Program-made: the position numbers and the translations under genes
In this document: positions 36,942 to 45,291 of the stretch, piece after piece
Numbering within the stretch: position 1 is the stretch's first letter
Layout: each line of letters starts with the position of its first letter
The notes under the pieces: generated by a model
The model's input: only the letters and a program-made list of their open reading frames with translations
Database searches by the model: none
Told to the model about the DNA's origin: nothing
DNA from: Streptomyces sp. JHA26
GTDB taxonomy: Bacteria; Actinomycetota; Actinomycetes; Streptomycetales; Streptomycetaceae
NCBI RefSeq assembly: GCF_002005565.1
Contig: NZ_BDJC01000001.1
Span: forward strand, 227,050 to 291,049
Direction: 5' to 3'
Length of the DNA stretch: 64,000 bases

Positions 36942-38056
36942 TGGTCATGCCGTCCGCCTTTCCCCACTTCCTCTCCCCCGACGAGCTCACCGCCCGTCGC
37001 CACGCCCAGGTGACGACCTTCCTCACCGGCCGCGGCCTGGAGCCCGGATGGCTGTCCGACCTGATGCGCGAACGCGTCGGCCCCGGCCTGCTGCTGCTGA
37101 CCAGCTCTCCGGTGCACGGACTGGCCAACCCCACCAGCGACCTGGACTTCATCCGCATCCAGGAGGCCGCGATCGACGGCCCCCGGATCTCCACCAAGAT
37201 CTTCGAGGACGGCCACCACCTGGAGGTCGTCTCGTTCAGCGAGACCGAACTCGCCTCGAACCTCGAGGAGCTGAACCGGCTCGCCGCGCTCCCGGCCGAG
37301 CAGACCGTGGCGGGCTTCCGCGCCTGGGACAAGCAGCGCGAGCCCCGCCGCAAGCAGACCGAGCGCATCGTCAACGGCATCGCGATGGACGGCTCCGCCC
37401 CCTACCTGCCGTGGCTCCCCGCCCTCAGCCGGGTCTGGTGCCGGGCCGCCCTGCAGACCGCGGTCGAACAGGTCACGCACGCCGCGCTGGCCGAGGCCGC
37501 GGGCGAGACACGCGGACGCGTGGGCTACGCGTACAACGTGCTGCTGCACCTGATGGACGGCCTGCTCTCGCACCACGGCGACGTGTACACCACCCGCAAG
37601 TGGTACGCGCTGCGCTGGACCCGGCTGATGTCCGAGGGCGGCTGGCACGACGAGCGGCTGCAGTCGGCGGCCGCCGGACTGGAACGCCTCCGCAAGGAGG
37701 TCCACACCTTCCTCGACCCCGCCGCGGCCGCCGAGCCGCTGGCGGCACCGCTCACGGAGCTGGCCCTGGACGCCGTACGGGCCACCGGGACCGCCCGGAC
37801 CGTCACCGTGAGCGTCGAACTCACCGGCCGGGTGAAGGCCTTCCTGCCGGGCGCCGCCGTCCTCCTGGGCCAGGACAGCGGCGTGGTGCTACCGGGCGTC
37901 GCCACCGAGTCCGACCTGCCGCTCACCGGGGCCCCGGCCCGCCTGGACGAGCTGTCCGCGCTCGGCGCGCCGGCCGCCGCCGCCCTGCTGCGGGCGCTGC
38001 GCGCGGGCGCGGCCCGGCTGCGGATCGGCTACCTGGACGAGGAGGCCGGGCGATGA
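36938..38056 (+). CDS. Nucleotidyltransferase-fold protein
   Basis: A 372-residue protein with an N-terminal pol-beta-type nucleotidyltransferase core: a strand followed by TSSPVHGLANPTSDLDFI, giving the metal-binding pair D68 and D70, and a third acidic residue possible in HLEVVSFSE. The rest is helical with a C-terminal beta-rich part (about 285-372). Family members add NMP groups to small molecules such as aminoglycosides, or to RNA or proteins. In this operon it could activate an intermediate by nucleotidylation. ATG at 36938 overlaps the preceding stop; ATGs at 36941 and 36947 are alternatives. Confidence 0.7.
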   Translation: MMVMPSAFPHFLSPDELTARRHAQVTTFLTGRGLEPGWLSDLMRERVGPGLLLLTSSPVHGLANPTSDLDFIRIQEAAIDGPRISTKIFEDGHHLEVVSFSETELASNLEELNRLAALPAEQTVAGFRAWDKQREPRRKQTERIVNGIAMDGSAPYLPWLPALSRVWCRAALQTAVEQVTHAALAEAAGETRGRVGYAYNVLLHLMDGLLSHHGDVYTTRKWYALRWTRLMSEGGWHDERLQSAAAGLERLRKEVHTFLDPAAAAEPLAAPLTELALDAVRATGTARTVTVSVELTGRVKAFLPGAAVLLGQDSGVVLPGVATESDLPLTGAPARLDELSALGAPAAAALLRALRAGAARLRIGYLDEEAGR

Positions 38057-38667
38057 CGACGTACACCACGACAGACAGGGGCGACGCGGAGATGACCGAC
38101 GACCGCGGCCGGGCGGCGCGCACCACGCGCGGCGCGAACGAGCTGACCGCCTTTCCCTCGGTACGGGCCGGGCACGTCATGGCGGGCCCGCAGGCCGTAC
38201 AGGTCTGGGTGCAGGCCGCCTGGCTGATGCTGGCCGAGGGCCGGGCCTACATCGAGGACCTCGAAGGGGGCACCGAGCAGCCGCAGATGCAGCAGGCGGC
38301 GAAACTGCGGTTCCTGGAGCAGCTGCTCGACATCGACCAGCGGCTCGCGGGCCGTGTCGCCGTGGACGACGCGCACTGCCTGGCGCTCGCGCTCGAGTAC
38401 GGGATGCGCGAGGTGGTCGACGCCACCGGCCCGGAGCTGGCCGGGGTGTTCGGCCTGCACGAGGAGTTCGGCGGCGACAGCTGCGCGGTGGACGAGATCC
38501 ACGTGCTGTGGGAGCGGCTGCTGGACGCGTTCCCCGGCGAGCTGCCCGACCGGCTGGTCGCCGAGGGGCAGCGGGACATGCTGCGGACCCTGCGGGTCTG
38601 GGCGGAACTCGCCCGTACGGCCGGGCTCGACATCGGATTCCTGGCCCCGTTCATGAAGGCCGCCTGA
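38053..38667 (+). CDS. Unknown helical protein of the island operon
   Basis: A 204-residue protein I do not recognise. The first 35 residues are polar and probably disordered; a start at 38092 (MTDDRG) would remove thirteen of them. The remainder is helical and acidic (QAAWLMLAEGRAYIEDLEGG, MQQAAKLRFLEQLLDIDQRL, HVLWERLLDAFPGEL). No catalytic motif, signal peptide or membrane segment is seen. Its place in the operon, between the nucleotidyltransferase and the SRPBCC protein, and its ATGA overlap with the preceding gene show it belongs to the system; a scaffold or small-molecule-binding role is a guess. Confidence 0.7.
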   Translation: MTTYTTTDRGDAEMTDDRGRAARTTRGANELTAFPSVRAGHVMAGPQAVQVWVQAAWLMLAEGRAYIEDLEGGTEQPQMQQAAKLRFLEQLLDIDQRLAGRVAVDDAHCLALALEYGMREVVDATGPELAGVFGLHEEFGGDSCAVDEIHVLWERLLDAFPGELPDRLVAEGQRDMLRTLRVWAELARTAGLDIGFLAPFMKAA

Positions 38668-38695
38668 GACCGCCACCACGGAAACGAGGTTGCAC

Positions 38696-39151
38696 ATGCC
38701 TGAAGTACAGGCGGAGACCCTGATCGAGGGGCACGCCCCGGAAACGGTGTGGGAGTTCGTCAAGGACAGTTCGCTCGTCGCCTCCCGCGCCCGGCACGTG
38801 GTGGCCGTACGGCCGCGGTCCGAACAGGACAAGACGTTCCGCATCAACGAATGGACCGTGCTGCTCAACGGCAGCGAGGTCACCTGGAGACAGCGCGAGG
38901 CCGCCGGCCCCGGTCTGCGGCTGCGCTTCGAGCAGACCGCCGGTGACCTGGAGAAACTGTCCGGCGAGTGGTCGGTGGCCACGGCCGGCCCGGACACCCG
39001 GGTCACCCTCGCCCTCGACTACGAGCTGGGCGTCGACGGTCTCGCGCCGCTGCTCGAGCCCATCTGGTCCCAGTCCTTCCAGGCCCACGCGGACGAACTG
39101 CTGCGTGCCCTCACGGCCTGCGCCGCACAGCGGGGAGCGACCTCGGCATGA
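38696..39151 (+). CDS. SRPBCC-fold (START-like) protein
   Basis: A 151-residue protein of the polyketide cyclase/dehydrase or Coq10-like group of the SRPBCC superfamily. The N-terminal pattern TLIEGHAPETVWEFVKD matches the beta-strand and helix that open this fold, and the C-terminal long helix (EPIWSQSFQAHADELLRALTA in two stretches) closes it. Such proteins bind hydrophobic ligands in a deep cavity and either catalyse cyclisation or carry the ligand. Here it may hold a lipid or the island's intermediate. ATG at 38696 follows ACGGAAACGAGG; a TTG at 38690 is in frame but less likely. Stop overlaps the next start. Confidence 0.78.
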   Translation: MPEVQAETLIEGHAPETVWEFVKDSSLVASRARHVVAVRPRSEQDKTFRINEWTVLLNGSEVTWRQREAAGPGLRLRFEQTAGDLEKLSGEWSVATAGPDTRVTLALDYELGVDGLAPLLEPIWSQSFQAHADELLRALTACAAQRGATSA

Positions 39152-40227
39152 ACCTGTACCTGAACTTCCTGCACACCACCGTGCGCTTCGACGTCGCCGA
39201 GGACGCGACGGCCGTCTTCGAGCCCGTGCGCCGCTTCTTCCGCCACCTGATGGCACCCGCCCCGGCCGGCGACGTCACCTTCTCCGTGGACGTGCGCTCC
39301 TACGACCCGCGGACGGACGTCGCCCCCGAGGTGTGGGAGGTGCCGCAGTCGGTGATCCGGCGCAGCAACGCCGCCGAGTTCAACTTCGACGCGCACGTCG
39401 TCGACACCGGGGGCCGCCGGACGTACGTCAACCGCGCCACGCTGCTCGACGCCCCGGCCGACACCGCGAAGGACAACACCTTCCTGGTCCGGATCACCGA
39501 GGGCTCCACGGTGCAGATCCTCGACTTCGTGCGCGATCTCGTCATCCGGCACGAGGAGAACCTCGGCACGGTGGTGCTGCACGCCTCCGGTCTGCACCGG
39601 GACGGCGAGGCCGTGATCATCGCCGGGCCCAAGGGCGCCGGCAAGACCACCACCCTGCTGTCGGCCCTGCGCCGGCCCGGCTGGCAGTACTTCACCGGCG
39701 ACAAGCTCTTCTGCACGATCGAGGACGGCCACATCCTCGCGCACCCGTGGCGCGACTACCCGTACGTCGGGGTCGGCACCATCCGGGCCGACGCCCGGCT
39801 GGAGCGGCTGGTCCGGGACACGGTCGACGACCGGATCGACGCCTACGAGCCCGGCCACAAGATCCTCATGGACCCCGACGTCTTCGAGTCCTGGCTCGGC
39901 GCCGAGTTCACGGCCGAACCCAAGCGGCTGGCCGCGCTGCTGCTGCCCGAGGTCAGGCCGGGCGAGCCGCTGACCGTGCGCCACCTGACGGACGGCAACG
40001 AGCGCTGGGCGCACCTGAACAAGATCGTGGACCGCCAGGTCGACACCACCTTCTTCACCTGGCAGACCTATCTGGTCCCCGACTACACCGCGTTCTACCA
40101 GGGCCTGGCCGAACTGCGCGCCGTCCTCGGATCCGTGGACATGGTGCGGCTGCGCGGCACGCTCGACGTCGACCCGGACGCCGTGCTGCGGCGCCCCACC
40201 GAGACCGGGAAGGAGACCGCACGATGA
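39148..40227 (+). CDS. HPr-kinase-like P-loop protein
   Basis: A 359-residue protein. The Walker A sequence is GPKGAGKTT at 160-168, preceded by HASGLH, an arrangement seen in HPr kinase/phosphorylase-related proteins encoded in peptide and natural-product clusters. The first 140 residues form a domain with YVNRATLLD and a conserved FLVRITEG segment, the C-terminal part continues the kinase domain (DYPYVGVGTI, HKILMDPD). The true HprK phosphorylates a Ser of HPr; no HPr gene is nearby, so the acceptor is unknown and may be a small molecule or one of the operon's proteins. Overlaps both neighbours by four bases. Confidence 0.75.
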   Translation: MNLYLNFLHTTVRFDVAEDATAVFEPVRRFFRHLMAPAPAGDVTFSVDVRSYDPRTDVAPEVWEVPQSVIRRSNAAEFNFDAHVVDTGGRRTYVNRATLLDAPADTAKDNTFLVRITEGSTVQILDFVRDLVIRHEENLGTVVLHASGLHRDGEAVIIAGPKGAGKTTTLLSALRRPGWQYFTGDKLFCTIEDGHILAHPWRDYPYVGVGTIRADARLERLVRDTVDDRIDAYEPGHKILMDPDVFESWLGAEFTAEPKRLAALLLPEVRPGEPLTVRHLTDGNERWAHLNKIVDRQVDTTFFTWQTYLVPDYTAFYQGLAELRAVLGSVDMVRLRGTLDVDPDAVLRRPTETGKETAR

Positions 40228-40784
40228 GCAGCGACGCCCGCAGCGGCCTGCGGATATCCGTGGTGGGTCTGGCCGGTGCCGGGAAGTCCACCTGCGCCTC
40301 GCTCATCGAGGAGTTCGCCGGGGACAAGGGCCTGACCCACACCCGGATCAAGCTCGCCGAGCCGCTGTACGACCTCCAGGCGGAGGTGTACCGCAGGGCC
40401 GGCGGCCCGCTGGCGGACGGGGCGCAGGACCAGGTCCTGATGGAGGCGCTCGCCGACGCGATGCGCCGCATCCGCCCCGACGCGCTCGCCGCCGACTTCA
40501 CCGCCCGCCTCGCCCGGGCCGACGCCGACGTCATCGTCAACGACGACCTGCGCGACCCGCACGTGGACGCGCCGGCGCTGCGCGGCCACGGCTTCCGTGT
40601 GCTGCGCATCACCTGCGACGAGGAGCTGCGCCGGGAGCGGCTGGCCGGCCGGGGCGACCCGTCCCGCGCCGACCGTTCGACCCGGGAGATCGACCTGATC
40701 ACCCCGGACGCCGTCATCGACAACGGCGCGGGCCTGGACGAGTACCGGGTCGCCGTGCACGAGCTGCTGGGGAGCTGGCTGTGA
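40224..40784 (+). CDS. NMP/dNMP-kinase-like P-loop protein
   Basis: A 186-residue P-loop kinase. Walker A is GLAGAGKST at 15-23. The lid-like segment contains RRERLAGRGDPSR and a run of Arg residues, and VNDDLRDPHVD resembles the DxxR region of deoxynucleoside-monophosphate kinases. It is probably a phosphotransferase from ATP to a nucleotide or related small acceptor. It immediately precedes, and overlaps by four bases, the second dCTP-deaminase paralogue, a natural pairing if both act on the same nucleotide. Confidence 0.75.
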   Translation: MSSDARSGLRISVVGLAGAGKSTCASLIEEFAGDKGLTHTRIKLAEPLYDLQAEVYRRAGGPLADGAQDQVLMEALADAMRRIRPDALAADFTARLARADADVIVNDDLRDPHVDAPALRGHGFRVLRITCDEELRRERLAGRGDPSRADRSTREIDLITPDAVIDNGAGLDEYRVAVHELLGSWL

Positions 40785-41308
40785 TCCTGAGCGGACCCGA
40801 GATCCTGTCCGAGGTACGCGCGGGACGGATCCACATCGACGACTTCGACCCGGAGCGCCTGGAGCCGAACAGCTACGGCTTCCGGCTCGCCGACGACCTC
40901 CTCTGGTACGAGCAGGACGTGATCGACTGCTACGAGCCGCCGAAGGCCGAGCACGTCAAGATGGGCCCCGAGGGCATGGTCCTCGAACCGGGCCGCTTCT
41001 ACCTCGGCGGCACCATGGAGGCCATGGGCAGCCCGCACTACGCGGCCACCCTCTACGCCTGCCGGTCCGCCTCCACCCTCGGCATCTGGATCCAGTTCTC
41101 CGCCCCGCTCGGGCACAGCGGCGCGGTCTTCCCGTGGACGCTGGAGATGAAGGTGGCCCACCCGGTCCGGGTCTATCCCGGGATGACGATCGGGAAGCTG
41201 GCCTTCTGGTCGATGCAGGGCGACTCGACCGGCTACGACGGCAAGTACACGGGTTCCACCTCCGCCGTCGCCTCCCGCTTCAGTCTGGACGCCCGTGTCA
41301 CAGACTGA
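40781..41308 (+). CDS. Second dCTP-deaminase-fold protein, stand-alone
   Basis: A 175-residue protein colinear without gaps with residues 1-171 of the fusion protein at 30723 (shared PNSY.FRL, LEPGR.YL, VRVYPG, YDGKY). The catalytic Glu is present (E122 in TLEM), but the neighbouring active-site residues are not: the equivalents of R110, S111 and R115 of E. coli Dcd are C94, R95 and T99. The fusion protein shows the opposite pattern. Ordinary dCTP deamination is therefore doubtful for either alone. GTG start at 40781, overlapping the kinase stop. The last 14 bases overlap the antiporter gene. Confidence 0.82.
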   Translation: MILSGPEILSEVRAGRIHIDDFDPERLEPNSYGFRLADDLLWYEQDVIDCYEPPKAEHVKMGPEGMVLEPGRFYLGGTMEAMGSPHYAATLYACRSASTLGIWIQFSAPLGHSGAVFPWTLEMKVAHPVRVYPGMTIGKLAFWSMQGDSTGYDGKYTGSTSAVASRFSLDARVTD

Positions 41309-42662
41309 ACTCTGCCGGGTCCTGCTCGCCCTCGCCCTGCTGCTGGCCGCCGCGCACCTCACGGGCCGGCTCTTCGCCCGGTTCCGGCAGCCGCCCGTCG
41401 TCGGGGAGATCCTCGGCGGCCTGGTGCTGGGGCCGACCGTGCTGGGGCAGCTGCTGCCCGGCGTCGAGAACTGGCTGTTCCCCGCCGAGGGGCCGGTGGC
41501 CTTCGGGCCCGCGCTGGTCTACCAGCTGGGGATGCTCCTGCTGATGTTCACGGCCGGGGTGGAGATGCGTACGGTCTTCTCCCGCAAGGACGGCCGCTCG
41601 GTCGCGGTGATCGCCGCGGCCGGGATGGCCGTGCCCTTCGCGATCGGCCTGCTGGCCGTCGAGGTCGTCGACACCGGCGACCTCGTCGGACCGGCCGACG
41701 ACGTGACCGCGCTGACCCTGGTGCTGGCCTGCGCCATCGCCGTGACCAGCATCCCGGTGATCTCCCGGATCATGCTCGACGTCGGTATCATCCGGACCCG
41801 GTTCGCCAAGGTCGTGCTGTCGGTCGCGGTGGTCGAGGACGTCGTGCTGAACGTGATCCTGTCCGTGGCGCTGGGCATGGTCGCGGGCGCCGGGAGCGAG
41901 GGCTTCGGACTGGCCCACACCCTGGGCGTCGGCTCGGCCAACGCCTCCGCGGCCTACCACTCGGTGGCCTCGGTGGTCTTCTTCGTCGTGATGACGCTGG
42001 TGGCGCTGGCGATGCGGCGCCTGCCGCGCCCGGCGCGCGGCGGGCCGGACGGTGCGGGCAGCCCGCTGGGCGCGGTCGCCGTGCGCATGGCCGTGCTGCT
42101 GGCCGTGGCCGCGAGCTGTGTGTACCTGGGGGTCGCGCCCATGTTCGGCGCGTTCGTCGTGGGCTTGCTGTCCGGCATGACGGGGCGGACCTCGGGCAGC
42201 GAACCCCTGGGACAGCTGCGGGGGTTCGCCGCCGGGTTCTTCATCCCGGTGTACTTCGCGACGGTCGGTCTCAAGCTCGACCTGGTGCACTCCTTCGACC
42301 TGTGGTTCACGGTCGGCTTCATCCTGGTGGCCTGCCTGGCGAAGGCGGCCAGCGCCTACGCCGGGGCCCGGCTGGCGAGCCGTTCGAAGGCCGAGTCCCT
42401 GGATCTCGCGGTCGCGCTGAACGCGCGCGGCGGGCCGGGCATCGTGCTGGCGACGGTGTCCTTCGACGCCGGGATCGTCAACGCCTCGCTGTTCACGACC
42501 CTGATCCTCACGGCGATCGTCACCTCGCAGATCGCCGGCTGGTGGCTCGAACGGGCGGTGGCCCGCGGGGCGTTCGCCGCGGAGGGCGTCCCGGCATCCC
42601 GCGCCGGGGGCGCCGACGCCGGGGCCGGCACCAAGAGGCCCGTGGACGCCGCGTCGGGCTGA
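41295..42662 (+). CDS. Cation/proton antiporter (CPA2 family)
   Basis: A 455-residue membrane protein with about 12-13 hydrophobic segments. PPVVGEILGGLVLGPTVLG near 33-51 is the conserved region of KefB/NhaA-like CPA2 transporters, and LVLACAIAVTSIPVISRIM holds the site where family members carry the ion-binding residues; LNARGGPGIVLATV lies near the end. No C-terminal TrkA-N regulatory domain is present. In this operon it might export the product, offer resistance or set pH/ion conditions. GTG start at 41295 overlaps the previous gene by 14 bases, showing it belongs to the operon. Confidence 0.88.
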   Translation: MSQTELCRVLLALALLLAAAHLTGRLFARFRQPPVVGEILGGLVLGPTVLGQLLPGVENWLFPAEGPVAFGPALVYQLGMLLLMFTAGVEMRTVFSRKDGRSVAVIAAAGMAVPFAIGLLAVEVVDTGDLVGPADDVTALTLVLACAIAVTSIPVISRIMLDVGIIRTRFAKVVLSVAVVEDVVLNVILSVALGMVAGAGSEGFGLAHTLGVGSANASAAYHSVASVVFFVVMTLVALAMRRLPRPARGGPDGAGSPLGAVAVRMAVLLAVAASCVYLGVAPMFGAFVVGLLSGMTGRTSGSEPLGQLRGFAAGFFIPVYFATVGLKLDLVHSFDLWFTVGFILVACLAKAASAYAGARLASRSKAESLDLAVALNARGGPGIVLATVSFDAGIVNASLFTTLILTAIVTSQIAGWWLERAVARGAFAAEGVPASRAGGADAGAGTKRPVDAASG

Positions 42663-42710
42663 CCCGGCGCGGCCCCCTCTCCCTTCCACCCGCGACCCAC
42701 GGGAGCCCCC

Positions 42711-43052
42711 TTGGACACGCAGATCCGCCCCTCGCCGCCCACGACGACCAAGCACATCCTCGCCCCCGACACCGCGCACCCGGTGGTCTCCACCACGGCC
42801 GAGCAGCCCGACATCGTCGCCGGTGACGGAGACCTGGGCGGCACCGTGCGGCTCGGCACCTCCCCGGGCGACCGGCTCGTCGAGTACGTCGAGTACCCGC
42901 GCGAGGTCCGCCCCTGCCCGGTCGCCACCCGGGCCCACCCGGAGCTGCGCTCCCGCCCGACCCGCCCGCGCCCCCTCTTCGCCGGCCTGGTCAGGGCCGC
43001 CGTCGACCGCATCACCACCGTCCCGTCCGCGGCCACCCCCACACACCGATAA
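42711..43052 (+). CDS. Small protein with TTG start, possible peptide substrate
   Basis: A 113-residue frame that starts at a TTG with GGGAG 5-6 bases upstream and ends 12 bases before the ATP-grasp gene. The sequence is Pro/Thr/Arg-rich with only short ordered stretches ([32 protein letters not shown]) and one cysteine. It resembles no known family. Position directly before an ATP-grasp ligase is typical of precursor or carrier peptides in ribosomal-peptide systems, but no core region is evident, so this is only a possibility. A carrier or scaffold for the island enzymes is equally possible. Confidence 0.5.
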   Translation: MDTQIRPSPPTTTKHILAPDTAHPVVSTTAEQPDIVAGDGDLGGTVRLGTSPGDRLVEYVEYPREVRPCPVATRAHPELRSRPTRPRPLFAGLVRAAVDRITTVPSAATPTHR

Positions 43053-43064
43053 AGGAGCCCCCGC

Positions 43065-44324
43065 ATGGGTATCTCGCAGGGCCACCGCCCGGTCGTCGCG
43101 ATAGTCGACGCCTTCTCCACGGCGAGCCATCTCGCCCCGCTCTTCCACGCCCGCGGCTACGACTGCGTACACGTCCAGAGCCTCGCGCGGCCGCCCGCCG
43201 CGTTCGGCGCGACCTTCCGGCCCGACGACTTCCTCACCACCGTCGTGCACGGCGGCGACGTGGCCGAGACGCTCGCCGCGCTGGCCCCGTACGCCCCCGT
43301 CGCGCTGCTGGCCGGCGCGGAGATCGGCGTGGAGCTGGCGGACGTCCTCAGCGAGGCGCTCGGGCTGCGGACCAACGGCACCGAACTGAGCAGCGCCCGG
43401 CGGGACAAGTTCCGCATGGTGGAGACGGTCAAGGCGGCCGGGGTGCCGGCCGCCGACCAGATCCTCGCCACCGACCTGGACACCCTGCTGGAGTGGTACG
43501 GCGAGACCGGGCGGACCGTCGTCCTCAAGCCGGTCCGCAGCTCACTGAACGACGGGGTGTCCTTCTGCGGCACGGCCGAGGAGGTCCGGGCGGCGTTCAC
43601 CGCGCTCGTCGGCGCCGAGAGCGCGGTCGGCCTGCGCAACGACGCCGTGGTCGCACAGGAGTACCTGGTGGGCGCCGAGTACTACGTCAACACGGTGAGC
43701 CTGGACGGCCGGCACTACGTGTGCGACGTCTGGAAGACCCAGCACCTCGGTGTGAACGGCGTGCGCGACCTGCTCGGCGGATCGGCGCTGATGGTCCGCC
43801 GGGGGCCCGAGCAGGACCTGCTGACCGAGTACACGTTCTCCGTGCTGGACGCCCTCGGGGTCCGCAACGGCCCCGCCCACACCGAGCTGAAGCTGACTCC
43901 GCAGGGTCCCCGGCTGGTCGAGACCGGCGCCCGGGTGTGCGGCGCCATGCTGCCCCTGCTGACCCGGGCGGCGATCGGCGAGAGCCAGCTGGAGTGGACG
44001 GTGCTCGCGTACACCGACCCGGCGGCCTTCGAGGCCCGTCGGCACACCGACTACGAGGTCGCCCGGCACGCGGTCTGCGTCAACATGGTCGCGCCGGAGG
44101 CGGGCAAGCTCGTCGCCTACCCGAAGCTGGCCGACCTGCGCGCGCTGGAGAGCTTCCACGACGTGCTGCTGAAGGTGCGGCCGGGCGAGGAGATCTCACG
44201 GACCGTCAACGACCTCACGTACCCGATGCTGGTGCATCTGCTGCACGAGGTCGAGGGCGTCGTGACGCACGACTACATGACCGCCCGGTACCTGGACGGC
44301 GAGGGTTTCTACGATGTCGCCTAG
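43065..44324 (+). CDS. ATP-grasp ligase
   Basis: A 419-residue ATP-grasp enzyme of the carbamoyl-phosphate-synthetase-L/amino-acid-ligase type. N-terminal alpha/beta domain to about 110, ATP-grasp fold 115-310 with DKFRMVETVKAAGVPA, VVLKPVRSS.NDGVSF, VVAQEYLVGAEYYV and the metal site ETGARVCGAMLP (in LVETGARV). Such enzymes form amide or peptide bonds through an acyl phosphate, for example joining amino acids or adding one to another carboxylate. This is the most clearly bond-forming enzyme of the island. AAAGGAG 8 bases before the ATG. Overlaps the next gene by 11 bases. Confidence 0.88.
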   Translation: MGISQGHRPVVAIVDAFSTASHLAPLFHARGYDCVHVQSLARPPAAFGATFRPDDFLTTVVHGGDVAETLAALAPYAPVALLAGAEIGVELADVLSEALGLRTNGTELSSARRDKFRMVETVKAAGVPAADQILATDLDTLLEWYGETGRTVVLKPVRSSLNDGVSFCGTAEEVRAAFTALVGAESAVGLRNDAVVAQEYLVGAEYYVNTVSLDGRHYVCDVWKTQHLGVNGVRDLLGGSALMVRRGPEQDLLTEYTFSVLDALGVRNGPAHTELKLTPQGPRLVETGARVCGAMLPLLTRAAIGESQLEWTVLAYTDPAAFEARRHTDYEVARHAVCVNMVAPEAGKLVAYPKLADLRALESFHDVLLKVRPGEEISRTVNDLTYPMLVHLLHEVEGVVTHDYMTARYLDGEGFYDVA

Positions 44325-45291
44325 CCGCCGTCTCGCCGTGGCCGCCGGACCGCTGCTGGTGCTCGGCTACTGCGTCATCAACTCGACCAAGTCGGTCTTC
44401 GAGGGCGCCCTGGTCCAGGACCTCTCGCCGGAGTTCATCGCCTTCAACTCCTTCGTCATGGCCCAGGCGTTCTACTTCCTGACCCTGCGCGACAAGCGGG
44501 AGCTGCGGGCCGCGGTCCGGCGCTGTCTGCCGGACGTGGTGATGCTCAACGTGTCCACCGCGGTCTGCTGGATCGCGGTGCTGTACGCGTTCACCGCGTT
44601 CGAACCGGCCCTGGCCAACTCGTTGATCATCGGTCTCGGCCCGGCCGTGACCATCGTGCTGGGGTTCAAGCTGCGACCCGGCACGAAGGCGCTGCCGCTG
44701 GAGGTGGCCGCGGCCGGGGCGATGCTCGCCGCCATGGCGTACCTGCTGGTCACGGCCTCCGACGGCGAGTCGGCCATCGGGGAACTGCCCACCGGGAAGC
44801 TGATCTTCGGGCTGGTGATGTGTGTACTGACCACCATCTCGCTGTCGGGGGTGACGTACTACACCAAGCGGCTCGGCGACGCGGGGATGGCGGTGCGGCA
44901 GATGATGGCCTCGCGGTTCGTGGTCCTGATCGTCGCCACCTTCGTCATCCTGATCGCACGCGACAGCTTCGGCGCGTACTCCCGGGGCAACGTCGGCGCC
45001 ATCCTCGTGATCAGCCTCGTCGGGGTGATCATCTCGCTGTACCTGCTCCAGCAGGGCATCGTGCGGACCGAACCGATCACGGTCTCCATGCTGTTCGGGA
45101 CGAATCTGCTGATCACCTACGTGGTCCAGTTCTTCGACCCGCGTCTGCACCAGTCCCAGGACACCTTCTACGGCGTGCTGGCGATCTCCCTGGCCATGTG
45201 CCTGGGCACCTGGGCCCGCTGGCGGGCGGGCAAGCAGGACGCCGGGCAGCCCGAGCGGGACCTCACCGCCGAGGCGGAGGTGAAGGCGTGA
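44314..45291 (+). CDS. DMT-family (EamA-like) permease
   Basis: A 325-residue membrane protein with about ten hydrophobic segments in two halves, the layout of drug/metabolite transporters of the EamA type. Members export amino acids, metabolites or nucleotide precursors. It starts inside the ATP-grasp gene (11-base overlap) and its last four bases overlap the phosphoesterase. The most likely exporter of the island's product; direction and substrate are inferred from context. Confidence 0.85.
   Translation: MSPSRRLAVAAGPLLVLGYCVINSTKSVFEGALVQDLSPEFIAFNSFVMAQAFYFLTLRDKRELRAAVRRCLPDVVMLNVSTAVCWIAVLYAFTAFEPALANSLIIGLGPAVTIVLGFKLRPGTKALPLEVAAAGAMLAAMAYLLVTASDGESAIGELPTGKLIFGLVMCVLTTISLSGVTYYTKRLGDAGMAVRQMMASRFVVLIVATFVILIARDSFGAYSRGNVGAILVISLVGVIISLYLLQQGIVRTEPITVSMLFGTNLLITYVVQFFDPRLHQSQDTFYGVLAISLAMCLGTWARWRAGKQDAGQPERDLTAEAEVKA

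Noticed and set aside
30723..41308. dCTP-deaminase genes as evidence of a prophage
   Set aside because: No integrase, capsid, terminase or lysis genes are present, and the genes are part of a coupled operon with transporters and a ligase.
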